Source: Pseudomonadota bacterium (GTDB lineage Bacteria > Pseudomonadota > Gammaproteobacteria > Steroidobacterales > Steroidobacteraceae). From it: 64,000 nucleotides of DNA. Positions 16,730 through 28,692 of this stretch are shown in pieces; position 1 is the stretch's first letter; each line of letters opens with the position of its first letter. The DNA is taken from the NCBI GenBank assembly GCA_023417315.1, contig JAEZFW010000010.1, forward strand, positions 1 through 64,000, written 5' to 3'. The notes under the pieces were generated by a model. It had not been told where the DNA came from. It ran no database searches and was given only the letters and a program-made list of their open reading frames with translations. Position numbers and translations under genes: made by a program.

Positions 16730-17020
16730 ATGAGTCTCAGCCGTAACGACGTGGAGAACATCGCGCTGCTCGCACGCTTGTCCATCAGCGAAGCGGAGCT
16801 GCCGGTATACGTCGACAGCCTTTCGAAGATCTTGAGCTTCGTCGAGCAATTGAATGCCGCCGACACCGCGAACGTCGAGCCGATGGCTCATCCGCTCGCC
16901 GATCAAGTCCAACGGCTACGCAAAGACGAAGTGCTCGAGGAAGACAAGCACGAGAAATACCAGCGCAATGCTGCCCGCGTCGAAGCGGGTCTCTATCTTG
17001 TGCCGAAGGTCATCGAATGA
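16730..17020 (+). CDS. gatC: Asp/Glu-tRNA amidotransferase subunit C
   Basis: GatC is the small chaperone-like subunit of the GatCAB amidotransferase, which converts Asp-tRNA(Asn) or Glu-tRNA(Gln) to the amidated forms. It has 96 residues with the family pattern LSRNDVENIALLARLSISEAEL, ILSFVEQLNAADT and VEPMAHP. The ATG at 16730 is chosen because homology starts there, not at the upstream in-frame 16658. It leads gatA and gatB and is divergent from mreB. Confidence 0.94.
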   Translation: MSLSRNDVENIALLARLSISEAELPVYVDSLSKILSFVEQLNAADTANVEPMAHPLADQVQRLRKDEVLEEDKHEKYQRNAARVEAGLYLVPKVIE

Positions 17021-17116
17021 GCCCCAGGTACACGCGGGTCACGGCCTCAGTCGAAAGCTGAATCCGCCGCTCCCGACCCCTGCCGTCACCCGATAACGCC
17101 GAACGATCCGTTTCCC

Positions 17117-18580
17117 ATGACCGAGTTGCATCATCAAACGTTAGCCGAGCTCGCCGCCGGGCTGCGAGCGCGCCGATTTTCGAGCGTCGAGCTGGCAAGG
17201 CATTTTCTCGCGCGAATCGAGCGCCTGAATCCCGATCTGAACGCATTCATCACCGTGACGCGCGAGCAAGCTTTGGCCGCCGCGGAAGCTGCGGATCGCC
17301 GTCGTGCGCAAGGGGATGACTCGCCGGTTTTAGGCGTGCCCATCGCCCACAAGGATATCTTCTGCACTGACGGTGTCTTGACTACATGCGGCTCGCGCAT
17401 GTTGTCGAACTTCGTCTCACCGTATGACGCAACAGTCGTTGCACGTTTGTCGCAAGCTGGTGTCATCTCCCTTGGCAAGGCGAACATGGATGAGTTCGCA
17501 ATGGGGTCGTCGAACGAGACGAGCTGGTACGGTCCAGTGAAGAACCCATGGGACCTGAAAAAGGTGCCGGGAGGTTCTTCGGGCGGTTCTGCCGCGGCGG
17601 TTGCCGGACGCCTGGCGCCGGCTGCAACCGGAACGGATACAGGCGGTTCGATTCGTCAGCCGGCAGCGCTCACTGGCTTGACTGGCCTCAAACCAACGTA
17701 TGGTCGCGTCTCGCGCTATGGAATGATCGCGTTTGCCTCGAGTCTCGATCAAGCAGGCTCGCTGACCTATACGGCTGAAGATGCCGCGCTGCTGCTCGCA
17801 TCGATGGCTGGTTTCGACGCGCGTGACTCCACTAGCGTGGATACGCCGGTGCCTGACTATGCAGCCGCGCTCGATCAGCCCCTCGCGGGCTTGAAGATCG
17901 GGTTGCTGAAGGAATTCTTCGACAAAGGCTTGGAGGAGCACAGTGCGAAGCTCGTCCGCGAAGCGCTCGCGCTCTACGAAAAGCTGGGTGCGAAGCTCAT
18001 CGAGGTCAGCTTGCCCAACTTGCCGTTATCCGTTCCAACGTACTACGTCGTGGCACCCGCAGAGTGCTCGTCGAATCTGTCGAGATTCGATGGCGTGCGC
18101 TTTGGCTATCGCTGTGAAAAACCAGCGGACCTCCTCGATTTGTACACGCGCTCGCGTGGCGAGGGCTTCGGCCCTGAGGTCAAACGGCGCATCATGACGG
18201 GCACCTACGTGCTCTCGGCTGGATACTACGATGCCTATTATCTGCGCGCGCAGAAGGTGCGGCGCCTGATTGCAGATGATTTCGCGCGCGCGTTCAAGGA
18301 GGTGGACGTGCTCATGGGGCCGACATCGCCGACGCCTGCGTTCGACATCGGTGCGAAGGTGGATGATCCGATCACGATGTATCTCAACGACATCTACACG
18401 ATCGGTGCGAACCTCGCCGGATTGCCCGCAATGTCGATTCCATGCGGCTTTGTCGGCCACTTGCCGATCGGCCTGCAGATCATCGGTCCACACTTCGCTG
18501 AGGCGAAGCTGCTCAATGTCGCGCATGGCTATCAGCGCGAGACGCAGTGGCATCGGCGTATCCCGCACGGCTACGAATAG
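17117..18580 (+). CDS. gatA: Asp/Glu-tRNA amidotransferase subunit A
   Basis: GatA is the amidase subunit that frees ammonia from glutamine. The 487-residue protein has the amidase signature, with the Ser-cisSer-Lys triad at Lys79 (IAHKDIF), Ser154 (PGGSSGGS) and Ser178 (TDTGGSIRQPA), the same numbering as in characterised GatA. It starts about 100 bases after gatC. Its downstream gap to gatB is taken up by an inverted-repeat element. Confidence 0.97.
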   Translation: MTELHHQTLAELAAGLRARRFSSVELARHFLARIERLNPDLNAFITVTREQALAAAEAADRRRAQGDDSPVLGVPIAHKDIFCTDGVLTTCGSRMLSNFVSPYDATVVARLSQAGVISLGKANMDEFAMGSSNETSWYGPVKNPWDLKKVPGGSSGGSAAAVAGRLAPAATGTDTGGSIRQPAALTGLTGLKPTYGRVSRYGMIAFASSLDQAGSLTYTAEDAALLLASMAGFDARDSTSVDTPVPDYAAALDQPLAGLKIGLLKEFFDKGLEEHSAKLVREALALYEKLGAKLIEVSLPNLPLSVPTYYVVAPAECSSNLSRFDGVRFGYRCEKPADLLDLYTRSRGEGFGPEVKRRIMTGTYVLSAGYYDAYYLRAQKVRRLIADDFARAFKEVDVLMGPTSPTPAFDIGAKVDDPITMYLNDIYTIGANLAGLPAMSIPCGFVGHLPIGLQIIGPHFAEAKLLNVAHGYQRETQWHRRIPHGYE

Positions 18581-18589
18581 CCGCGTGGG

Positions 18590-18706
18590 CTCCAGGCTGT
18601 AGGCTCTAGGCTGTAGCCAGAGCCTGCGGCTTGCGCCCGAGGCGAGACGACTTCAGCACGCTCTTGATTCCGAACCTAAAGCCTACAGCCTGCCAACCTA
18701 CAGCCT
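18590..18706 (+). repeat. Inverted tandem-repeat element between gatA and gatB (unit GTAGGCT)
   Basis: The left arm 18590-18622 reads CCAGGCTGTAGGCTCTAGGCTGTAGCCAGAG, and the right arm 18677-18706 carries CCTACAGCC units in reverse complement. The final T of the right arm is the base before the gatB ATG, so the 5' leader of gatB is made entirely of the arm and has no Shine-Dalgarno sequence. Confidence 0.9.
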
Positions 18707-20146
18707 ATGTCTTCCTGGGAAACCGTCATCGGTCTTGAAATCCACGCGCAGCTCGCGACGAAGAGCAAGATCTTCTCGAGCTCGGCGACCGCCTATGGCG
18801 CTGCGCCGAACGCACAGGCAAACCTCGTCGACCTGGGTTATCCAGGCGTGCTGCCCGTATTGAATCGAGATGCTGTGCGCATGGCCGTGAAGTTCGGTCT
18901 CGCTGTCGGTGCGAGCGTTTCTCGCAGATCGGTCTTCGCCCGCAAGAATTATTTCTATCCCGATCTACCGAAGGGCTATCAGATCAGCCAGTACGAAAAG
19001 CCCATCGTCGAGAAGGGCCGGCTCGAGATCGTGCTCGAAGACGGCTCGCGCAAGACGATTGGCATCACGCGCGCGCACCTCGAGGAGGACGCGGGGAAAT
19101 CGTTGCATGAAGATTTTCATGGGTTTTCGGGCATCGATCTAAATCGCGCCGGCACGCCGCTGCTCGAGATCGTCTCGGAACCCGACATGCGCTCAGCGAA
19201 GGAAGCCGTCGCTTACATGAAGAAGATCCACACGCTGGTGCGCTATCTCGAGATCTGCGATGGCAACATGCAGGAAGGCTCGTTCAGGTGCGATGCGAAC
19301 GTTTCCGTTCGTCCGGTGGGTCAAGAGAAGTTTGGGACTCGTTGCGAGATCAAGAATCTCAATTCGTTTCGTTTCATCGAGAAGGCGATCAACTACGAGG
19401 TTGCGCGTCAAATCGAGGTTCTCGAAAGCGGCGGCAAGATCCGGCAGGAGACGCGCCTTTACGATCCGGACAAGGGTGAGACTCGTGCACTGCGCTCAAA
19501 GGAAGAGGCAAACGATTATCGGTACTTCCCGGACCCCGACCTCTTGCCCGTCGCGTTGAATGAAGATTTCATCGAGTCGACGCGAAGCACGCTTCCCGAG
19601 TTGCCGGACGAGAAAGCCGCACGCTACGTAGAGAAGTTCGGTCTGTCGGCCTACGACGCAGGTGTGCTGACTGCCAGTCGTGAGATGGGCGATTACTATG
19701 AGGGCGTGCTCAAGAAACTCGGCGGGCAGGAGAAGCTCGCCGCGAATTGGGTGATGGGTGAGTTGTCTGGCGCGCTCAACAAAGATGGGCTCGAGATCAC
19801 GCAATCGCGCATCGATCCCGCGCGACTCGCGGGGTTGCTCGCGCGGATCGCTGACGAAACGATCTCGGGCAAGATCGCGAAGGACGTGTTCGAGCTCATG
19901 TGGAGCGAGGGCAAGGACGCGGATGAGATCATCGAAGCGAAGGGACTCAAGCAAATCACGGACACCGGTGCGATCGAGAAAGTGATCGACGATGTCATGG
20001 CCGCGAACCCGAAGCAGCTTGCGGATTACCGCTCAGGCAAGGACAAGCTGTTCGGCTTCTTCGTCGGACAGGTGATGAAGGTCACCGGCGGCAAGGCGAA
20101 TCCCGCGCAGGTAAACGAGCTGCTCAAGAAGCGCCTGCCCGGCTGA
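18707..20146 (+). CDS. gatB: Asp/Glu-tRNA amidotransferase subunit B
   Basis: GatB holds the misacylated tRNA and contains the kinase-like site that activates the Asp or Glu side chain. It has 479 residues, starting WETVIGLEIHAQLATKSKIFSSS, with the conserved RKNYFYPDLPKGYQISQYEKPI segment and FRCDANVSVR, and a C-terminal GatB/YqeY tail domain ending GGKANPAQVNELLKKRL. The start directly abuts a repeat arm, and the stop is immediately followed by another element. Confidence 0.97.
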   Translation: MSSWETVIGLEIHAQLATKSKIFSSSATAYGAAPNAQANLVDLGYPGVLPVLNRDAVRMAVKFGLAVGASVSRRSVFARKNYFYPDLPKGYQISQYEKPIVEKGRLEIVLEDGSRKTIGITRAHLEEDAGKSLHEDFHGFSGIDLNRAGTPLLEIVSEPDMRSAKEAVAYMKKIHTLVRYLEICDGNMQEGSFRCDANVSVRPVGQEKFGTRCEIKNLNSFRFIEKAINYEVARQIEVLESGGKIRQETRLYDPDKGETRALRSKEEANDYRYFPDPDLLPVALNEDFIESTRSTLPELPDEKAARYVEKFGLSAYDAGVLTASREMGDYYEGVLKKLGGQEKLAANWVMGELSGALNKDGLEITQSRIDPARLAGLLARIADETISGKIAKDVFELMWSEGKDADEIIEAKGLKQITDTGAIEKVIDDVMAANPKQLADYRSGKDKLFGFFVGQVMKVTGGKANPAQVNELLKKRLPG

Positions 20147-20333
20147 AGCAGTGGTTAGTGGTTAGTGGTTAGTCAGAGTCCGCCCCTGCACACTTGGACC
20201 CATCGTTCGCCCGGCCGAGGCGTGTGATCGCAATGTTCGCGAGGGAATCCTTGCCGTTGGGTTGTGCTTGAATCGGACGCGTCATCCCCAATCTGTGCCT
20301 ATTCCGAACTAATCACTGACCACTGACCACTGC
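20145..20333 (+). repeat. Inverted tandem-repeat element between gatB and hslO (unit GTGGTTA)
   Basis: The left arm 20145-20177 starts GAAG and carries three AGTGGTT-type heptamers (CAGTGGTTAGTGGTTAGTGG then TTAGTCAGAG). The right arm about 20307-20333 is the reverse complement with GACCACT units. The spacer of about 130 bases has no gene. The left arm overlaps the gatB stop codon by its first bases and the right arm ends eight bases before hslO. Confidence 0.92.
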
Positions 20334-20341
20334 TCTAAGAC

Positions 20342-21259
20342 ATGCACGATCGCGACTGTCTCCACCGATTCTTGTTCGAGCACTATCCCATTCGTGGGCA
20401 TCTCGTCCATCTGGACGCTTCATGGCGTGCGCTGCTCGAGCACCGCGAATATCCGGGTGCGATTCGCGACACGCTTGGTGAAGCAGTAGCAGCGTCGGTG
20501 CTCCTGGCGGCAACGCTCAAGTTCGACGGCACACTCAGCCTGCAGCTGCAAGGGCAGGGGCCCATGCACTTGATGCTGGCGCAATGTTCGAGCGAGCTCG
20601 GGGTGCGCGCCGTTGCGCGCTACAAAGAAGCCGTCGACGAGCGCGATTTATCCGTTCTGTCGGGCGAGGGCAATTTGAGCGTGACGCTCGAGAACGAAGA
20701 TTTGAGTCAGCGCTATCAAGGCGTCGTACCGCTGAGTGGCGCACGACTCGCCGAATGTCTACAAGGTTACTTCGAGAACTCCGAGCAGCTGCCAACGCGC
20801 TTGTGGCTGCATGCAACGCAGCGAGGTGTTGCAGGGATGCTGTTGCAGCGATTGCCTGCCGCTTCCCTCGACCAACGCACGACGCAGTCGGCGCGCTCAC
20901 GACCGACATCCGCCGAGATCGAAGACGCCTGGCATCGGGTGCAACTGCTCGGCGATACGCTCAAGCCGGAAGAGCTCGAAGCGCTCAGCGATCGAACGAT
21001 CCTGCAGAGACTGTTCGCAGAAGACGATCTGCGGCTCTTCGAATCGGCCCCCGTGTTCTTTCGCTGTCGGTGCTCCCGCGAGCGCGTCATCGGAATGCTC
21101 CGCGGCTTGGGCGCCGACGATCTTCGCGCCTTGTTGGCTGAGCGTGGCAACGTGGAAGTTCATTGCGATTTCTGCAACCGTGCCTATGATTTCGACGCAG
21201 TCGATGTCGAGCATCTGCTGTCCCATCAAGCTTCCGAAGGGTCCGAGCTTCGTCACTGA
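20342..21259 (+). CDS. hslO: Redox-regulated chaperone Hsp33
   Basis: Hsp33 is a cytosolic holdase activated by disulfide formation under oxidative stress. The 305-residue protein has the N-terminal HSP33 domain and the redox zinc site near the end: Cys242-x-Cys244 (CRC) and Cys275-x2-Cys278 (CDFC), all four intact. The sequence LLAERGNVEVHCDFCNRAYDFD is typical. The ATG at 20342 is eight bases after a repeat arm, with no strong Shine-Dalgarno. Confidence 0.95.
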   Translation: MHDRDCLHRFLFEHYPIRGHLVHLDASWRALLEHREYPGAIRDTLGEAVAASVLLAATLKFDGTLSLQLQGQGPMHLMLAQCSSELGVRAVARYKEAVDERDLSVLSGEGNLSVTLENEDLSQRYQGVVPLSGARLAECLQGYFENSEQLPTRLWLHATQRGVAGMLLQRLPAASLDQRTTQSARSRPTSAEIEDAWHRVQLLGDTLKPEELEALSDRTILQRLFAEDDLRLFESAPVFFRCRCSRERVIGMLRGLGADDLRALLAERGNVEVHCDFCNRAYDFDAVDVEHLLSHQASEGSELRH

Positions 21260-21490
21260 GCTTGGGGTACCGCGACAGCGCAGAGCCTGAGTGATGGGTG
21301 CCGGGTAAGCTGGCAGGCCTGTGTGTACCCGCAGCGCTCGTTCCTGAGCGCGGCGACGACCCTGAGCACGCCACGAACTTTCTTTGGTTCGCACGCCTGT
21401 TCCACAGGATTGCTGTAAGTTATTGATAATAATAACCTCAGGATTGCGCAGGTGAGCACTGACGGGGCTCGGCGTCCTACGACTGGCGCA

Positions 21491-21512
21491 AATATAAGGA
21501 TATGTTTATATT
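21491..21512 (+). promoter_or_regulatory. AT-rich palindromic operator upstream of the ArsR-methyltransferase gene
   Basis: An imperfect inverted repeat, AATATAA at 21491-21497 and TTATATT at 21506-21512, separated by GGATATG plus a T, in otherwise GC-rich DNA. It lies seven bases before the start codon of the ArsR-type gene, so binding there would block its transcription. Autoregulation by the product is inferred. The position and shape fit an ArsR/SahR-type site. Confidence 0.6.
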
Positions 21513-21519
21513 CTGATGC

Positions 21520-22431
21520 ATGTCGTTACCTTTCCTTTCCTGCGTTTCGGCGTTGCGTGCTGCCGGGGAGCCGTCGCGCCTGCGGCTGCTCGCGGTGCTC
21601 GCGAAGGCCGAGCTGACCGTTGGAGAGTTGTGCGAGATCGTCGGGCAAAGTCAGCCACGCGTATCGCGGCACCTCAAGGTGCTGCTCGATGCCGGCTTGT
21701 TGGATCGATTTCGCGAAGAGCATTGGGTGTACTACCGCGTGCCCGCGAGCGGCGCGGCGCACGACATCGTGCGTCAACTGCTCGGACTCGTCGTCGCCGA
21801 AGACGATGTGCTCGTCCGAGATCACAAACGGATGGAAGGCGTGATCGCGGAGCGTGCCCGTCGAGCGACAGATGAGCTTCCTGCGGAAGCACGCTCGGGT
21901 CCCTCACCAGAGATCGAAGCGCTCGTGGTGCGAGAGTTCGAGGGCAAGCCAGTGGGCGTGTTGCTCGATGTCGGTACCGGCCGCGGGCATTTGCTCGAAT
22001 TGCTCGCGCCGCGCGCGAGCAGGGCTGTCGGCATCGACATCTCCACCGATGCGCTGCGACTTGCGCGTACGAATGTGCATGGGGCAGGGCTGAGCCATTG
22101 CGAGCTGCAGCACGGCGATGTCTATGATTTGCCCTTTGCGCCCGCGACATTCGATACCGCAACGCTCGATCGCATGTTGGCGACTGCGCGACGACCATTG
22201 CTCGCGCTAGCCGAAATCGCGCGCACGTTGAAGCCCGGAGGCCGCCTCGTCGTCATCGAGGATTTCGATGCGCTCTTCGACGCCACCAAGACGAATCCAA
22301 TCACGACGCTGCGCCAGTGGCTGAGCCGCAGCGGGTTCGAGTGTGCGCGCATCCAACCCATGGACACCGAATCGGCGCACCTGCTGATGGCCGTAGGCGA
22401 TCGCATCGCGACTTCGATCGCCGCTGCCTGA
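21520..22431 (+). CDS. ArsR-type regulator fused to a SAM-binding methyltransferase fold (SahR-like)
   Basis: The 303-residue protein has an N-terminal winged helix of the ArsR family (about 8-85, recognition helix QSQPRVSRHLKVL) and a C-terminal Rossmann methyltransferase fold (about 140-300) with the SAM motif LLDVGTGRG at 148-156 and GID at 171-173. It lacks a CxCxxC metal site in the HTH. Fusions of this type upstream of methionine-cycle genes include SahR, which responds to S-adenosylhomocysteine. Here metF and metH follow directly, supporting that role. A second possibility is a true methyltransferase with an added HTH. Confidence 0.85.
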   Translation: MSLPFLSCVSALRAAGEPSRLRLLAVLAKAELTVGELCEIVGQSQPRVSRHLKVLLDAGLLDRFREEHWVYYRVPASGAAHDIVRQLLGLVVAEDDVLVRDHKRMEGVIAERARRATDELPAEARSGPSPEIEALVVREFEGKPVGVLLDVGTGRGHLLELLAPRASRAVGIDISTDALRLARTNVHGAGLSHCELQHGDVYDLPFAPATFDTATLDRMLATARRPLLALAEIARTLKPGGRLVVIEDFDALFDATKTNPITTLRQWLSRSGFECARIQPMDTESAHLLMAVGDRIATSIAAA

Positions 22432-22481
22432 AGCAGCTTTATCCACGACCAATCAAGCAAGACTCACAACACGGAGCAGTC

Positions 22482-23420
22482 ATGTCCATCGAGCAGCTCA
22501 AGGATCGAATCGGCGATGCCGCGAGCAGATTGCGCGAGCGACCCATGGTGTCTTTCGAGTTCTTCCCGCCGAAGGACGAGACGATGGAGCAGACGCTCTG
22601 GCAATCGGTGGAGCGTCTATCGCCTTTGCAGCCGCGTTTCGTGTCCGTCACCTACGGAGCGGATGGTTCCACACGCACGCGTACGCACAACATCGTGACC
22701 AAGATTCAAGAGGGCACTTCGCTGACGGCTGCTCCGCATCTCACGTGTGTGGGTGCACCGAAGGAAGAGATCCTCGAAATCGCACGGACCTACTGGGCAC
22801 ACGGTATTCGTCATATCGTCGCGCTGCGTGGCGATCCGCCGCAGGGGTGCGGCGGTCAATACGTGCCTCATCCAGACGGGTTCGCGTATGCGGTCGATCT
22901 CGTGAAAGGGTTGAGATCGGTTGCGAACTTCGAGATTTCGGTCGCGACCTACCCAGAGAAGCATCCAGAAGCGCCGAGCGACGCGTTCGAGCTGCAAAAC
23001 CTGAAAGCGAAGATAGATGCCGGCGCGGATCGCGCAATCACTCAATTTTTCTTCGACCCCAGTTTGTTCTTGCGCTTCCGAGATCGTTGCGCAGCCGCCG
23101 GTATCAAGGCTTCGATCGTGCCAGGCATTCTTCCCATCACCCGTTTTCCCCAGATGCTGCGGATGGCGCAGCGCTGCGGCGCGAGTGTTCCTGAATGGCT
23201 TGCTCATCGCTTCGACGGATTGGATGACGATGCGGACACGCGCCGGCTCATCGCGGCGGCGGTTGCAATCGAGCAGGTTCAGGAGCTGCAGAAGCATGGT
23301 GTCGAAGAGTTTCACTTCTACACGCTCAATCGTTTCGAGCTCACGTATGCGATCTGTCATGCACTCGGTGTGCGCCCTGATACGAGCGCTCGCCAGCTGA
23401 GCGCTGCGGCGCAGAGCTGA
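22482..23420 (+). CDS. metF: 5,10-methylenetetrahydrofolate reductase
   Basis: MetF reduces methylene-THF to methyl-THF with FAD and NAD(P)H and supplies MetH. The ATG at 22482 is preceded by ACGGAGCAGT and gives a 312-residue protein. Earlier in-frame starts lack homology. The catalytic-Glu region SFEFFPPK, the FAD-contact stretch HLTCVGAPKEEILEIARTYWAHGIRHIVALRGDPP, and ITQFFFD are intact. It is 50 bases after the regulator and 51 before metH. Confidence 0.96.
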   Translation: MSIEQLKDRIGDAASRLRERPMVSFEFFPPKDETMEQTLWQSVERLSPLQPRFVSVTYGADGSTRTRTHNIVTKIQEGTSLTAAPHLTCVGAPKEEILEIARTYWAHGIRHIVALRGDPPQGCGGQYVPHPDGFAYAVDLVKGLRSVANFEISVATYPEKHPEAPSDAFELQNLKAKIDAGADRAITQFFFDPSLFLRFRDRCAAAGIKASIVPGILPITRFPQMLRMAQRCGASVPEWLAHRFDGLDDDADTRRLIAAAVAIEQVQELQKHGVEEFHFYTLNRFELTYAICHALGVRPDTSARQLSAAAQS

Positions 23421-23471
23421 TAAGTCACGACCCTGACTTCAATCACGACGAATTCTTGTAGGACCACTTAA

Positions 23472-27188
<3,717 letters not shown>

Positions 27189-27253
27189 AGCGGTGGCGTT
27201 ACGGAAAACCGCGATGCGGTATACACCACATCGTTCCGCGACAGACTTGTAGA

Positions 27254-27282
27254 ATCACACCGTCAGAGCAAGACGGTGTGAT
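27254..27282 (+). repeat. Perfect 10-bp hairpin abutting scoA, a possible minimal repeat element
   Basis: ATCACACCGT at 27254-27263 pairs perfectly with ACGGTGTGAT at 27273-27282 around the loop CAGAGCAAG. The inner end of the left arm reads GTCAGAG, as in the larger elements. The right arm ends on the base before the scoA ATG. No T-tract follows, so it is not a classical terminator. Confidence 0.7.
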
Positions 27283-28026
27283 ATGGCAGGGGCATCGAAG
27301 GTCTTTCCAGACGCTATAGCGGCGCTCGATGGAATCTTGAGCGACGGCATGACGATCATGTCCGGCGGCTTCGGCCTGTGCGGTATTCCGGAGAATCTCA
27401 TCCTCGCGCTGCGCGACAGCGGCGTGCGCCAGCTCACCGTCATCTCGAATAATGCGGGCGTCGACGGCCAAGGCCTCGGCCTGCTGCTCGAGACGCGTCA
27501 GATCGCGAAGATGATCTCCTCTTACGTCGGCGAGAATCGCGAGTTCGAGCGGCAATATCTCGCAGGCGAGCTGCAGCTCGAATTCAATCCACAAGGCACG
27601 TTGGCAGAGCGCATTCGCGCAGGTGGAGCTGGCATCTACGGCTTCTACACCAAGACCGGTGCAGGCACGCTCGTCGCGGAAGGCAAGGAGTCGCGCGTCG
27701 TCGACGGACAGACGTACATCCTGGAGACCGGCTTGACTGCCGATGTCTCGCTAGTCAAAGCATGGCGCGGCGACACCGAAGGTAATCTCGTCTATCGAAA
27801 GACGGCTCGCAACTTCAATCCGATGATGGCGACCGCTGGGCGAATCACCGTCGCCGAGGTGGAGGAGCTCGTCGAACCGGGCACCCTGGATCCCGATTGC
27901 ATCCACACGCCAGGCATCTTCGTGCAGCGGATCATCAGGGGTAAGGACTACGTAAAGGCAATCGAGCAGCGCACGGTGCGCAAACGCGACGCGGCTAACG
28001 CAGCAGGCGCCCTGACTAACCACTAA
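27283..28026 (+). CDS. scoA: 3-oxoacid CoA-transferase subunit A
   Basis: This subunit, with ScoB, transfers CoA between succinyl-CoA and acetoacetate (or a similar pair). Its 247 residues include the family segments ILSDGMTIMSGGFGLCGIPENLI and GAGIYGFYTKTGAGTLVAEGKE. The ATG at 27283 directly follows a perfect hairpin. The last residues (GALTNH) and the stop codon come from a repeat arm. It is followed after 26 bases by scoB. The gene pair may handle acetoacetate from the leucine pathway encoded near 40 kb, which is an inference. Confidence 0.94.
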   Translation: MAGASKVFPDAIAALDGILSDGMTIMSGGFGLCGIPENLILALRDSGVRQLTVISNNAGVDGQGLGLLLETRQIAKMISSYVGENREFERQYLAGELQLEFNPQGTLAERIRAGGAGIYGFYTKTGAGTLVAEGKESRVVDGQTYILETGLTADVSLVKAWRGDTEGNLVYRKTARNFNPMMATAGRITVAEVEELVEPGTLDPDCIHTPGIFVQRIIRGKDYVKAIEQRTVRKRDAANAAGALTNH

Positions 28027-28050
28027 CCACTAACCATCAACCACTTCTAG
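28012..28050 (-). repeat. Solo repeat arm between scoA and scoB (unit GTGGTTA)
   Basis: A single arm, read on the minus strand as CTAGAAGTGGTTGATGG followed by TTAGTGG units and ending TTAGTCAGG. It has the outward GAAG and the inward GTCAG of the family, but there is no partner arm nearby. It contains the scoA stop codon at 28024-28026 and ends two bases before the scoB ATG. Confidence 0.85.
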
Positions 28051-28052
28051 CC

Positions 28053-28685
28053 ATGCCCTGGACCCGCGATCAACTCGCTCAGCGCGCCGCACAGGAGCTG
28101 CGCGACGGCTTCTATGTCAACTTAGGAATCGGAATCCCGACGCTCGTCGCGAACTACATTCCGCAGCACATGAAAGTTGTCCTGCAATCGGAGAACGGCA
28201 TGCTCGGTATGGGCCCGTTCCCGTATGAAGGCGAAGAAGATCCGGATCTCATCAACGCTGGCAAGCAGACGATCACCGAGTTACCGATCTCTTCTTACTT
28301 CTCGTCCGCTGACAGCTTCGGCATGATCCGAGGCGGTCACATCGATTTGTCGATCCTCGGTGCGATGGAAGTGTCCGAGCGCGGTGATCTTGCGAACTGG
28401 ATGGTGCCTGGAAAAATGGTCAAAGGAATGGGCGGCGCGATGGATCTCGTCGCGGGCGTGAAGCGTGTCGTCGTCGTCATGGAGCACACGGCGAAGAACG
28501 GCGCGCCGAAGTTCAAACCAGATTGCGAGCTGCCGCTCACCGGCGCAAACGTCGTTGACATGATCATCACCGATCTCGCGGTGTTCGCGCGCGAGGATCG
28601 GAGCCAGCTCTTCAAGCTCGTGGAGCTTGCACCAGGCGTATCTGAGGATGAAGTGCGCGCGAAGACGGCTGCCAAATTAGGGTAG
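28053..28685 (+). CDS. scoB: 3-oxoacid CoA-transferase subunit B
   Basis: The catalytic subunit of the CoA-transferase has 210 residues. The active-site glutamate is Glu47 in QSENGMLGMGPFP, the residue that forms the glutamyl-CoA intermediate. GLVNLGIG-like YVNLGIGIPTLVANYIP at about 21-37 and the glycine-rich GGAMDLVAGVKRVVVVMEHTAKNG are typical. The translation start sits against the solo repeat arm with no Shine-Dalgarno. Its 3' end is eight bases from the convergent AfsR-like gene. Confidence 0.95.
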   Translation: MPWTRDQLAQRAAQELRDGFYVNLGIGIPTLVANYIPQHMKVVLQSENGMLGMGPFPYEGEEDPDLINAGKQTITELPISSYFSSADSFGMIRGGHIDLSILGAMEVSERGDLANWMVPGKMVKGMGGAMDLVAGVKRVVVVMEHTAKNGAPKFKPDCELPLTGANVVDMIITDLAVFAREDRSQLFKLVELAPGVSEDEVRAKTAAKLG

Positions 28686-28692
28686 CTGCCTG

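Noticed and set aside
21260..21490. Possible further element between hslO and the ArsR-type gene
   Set aside because: Repeated CTGAG and GCGC words are present but no ordered tandem units and no matching inverted arm were found.
22432..23471. SAH or SAM riboswitch before metF or metH
   Set aside because: The gaps are about 50 bases, too short for the known folds, and no conserved core was seen.
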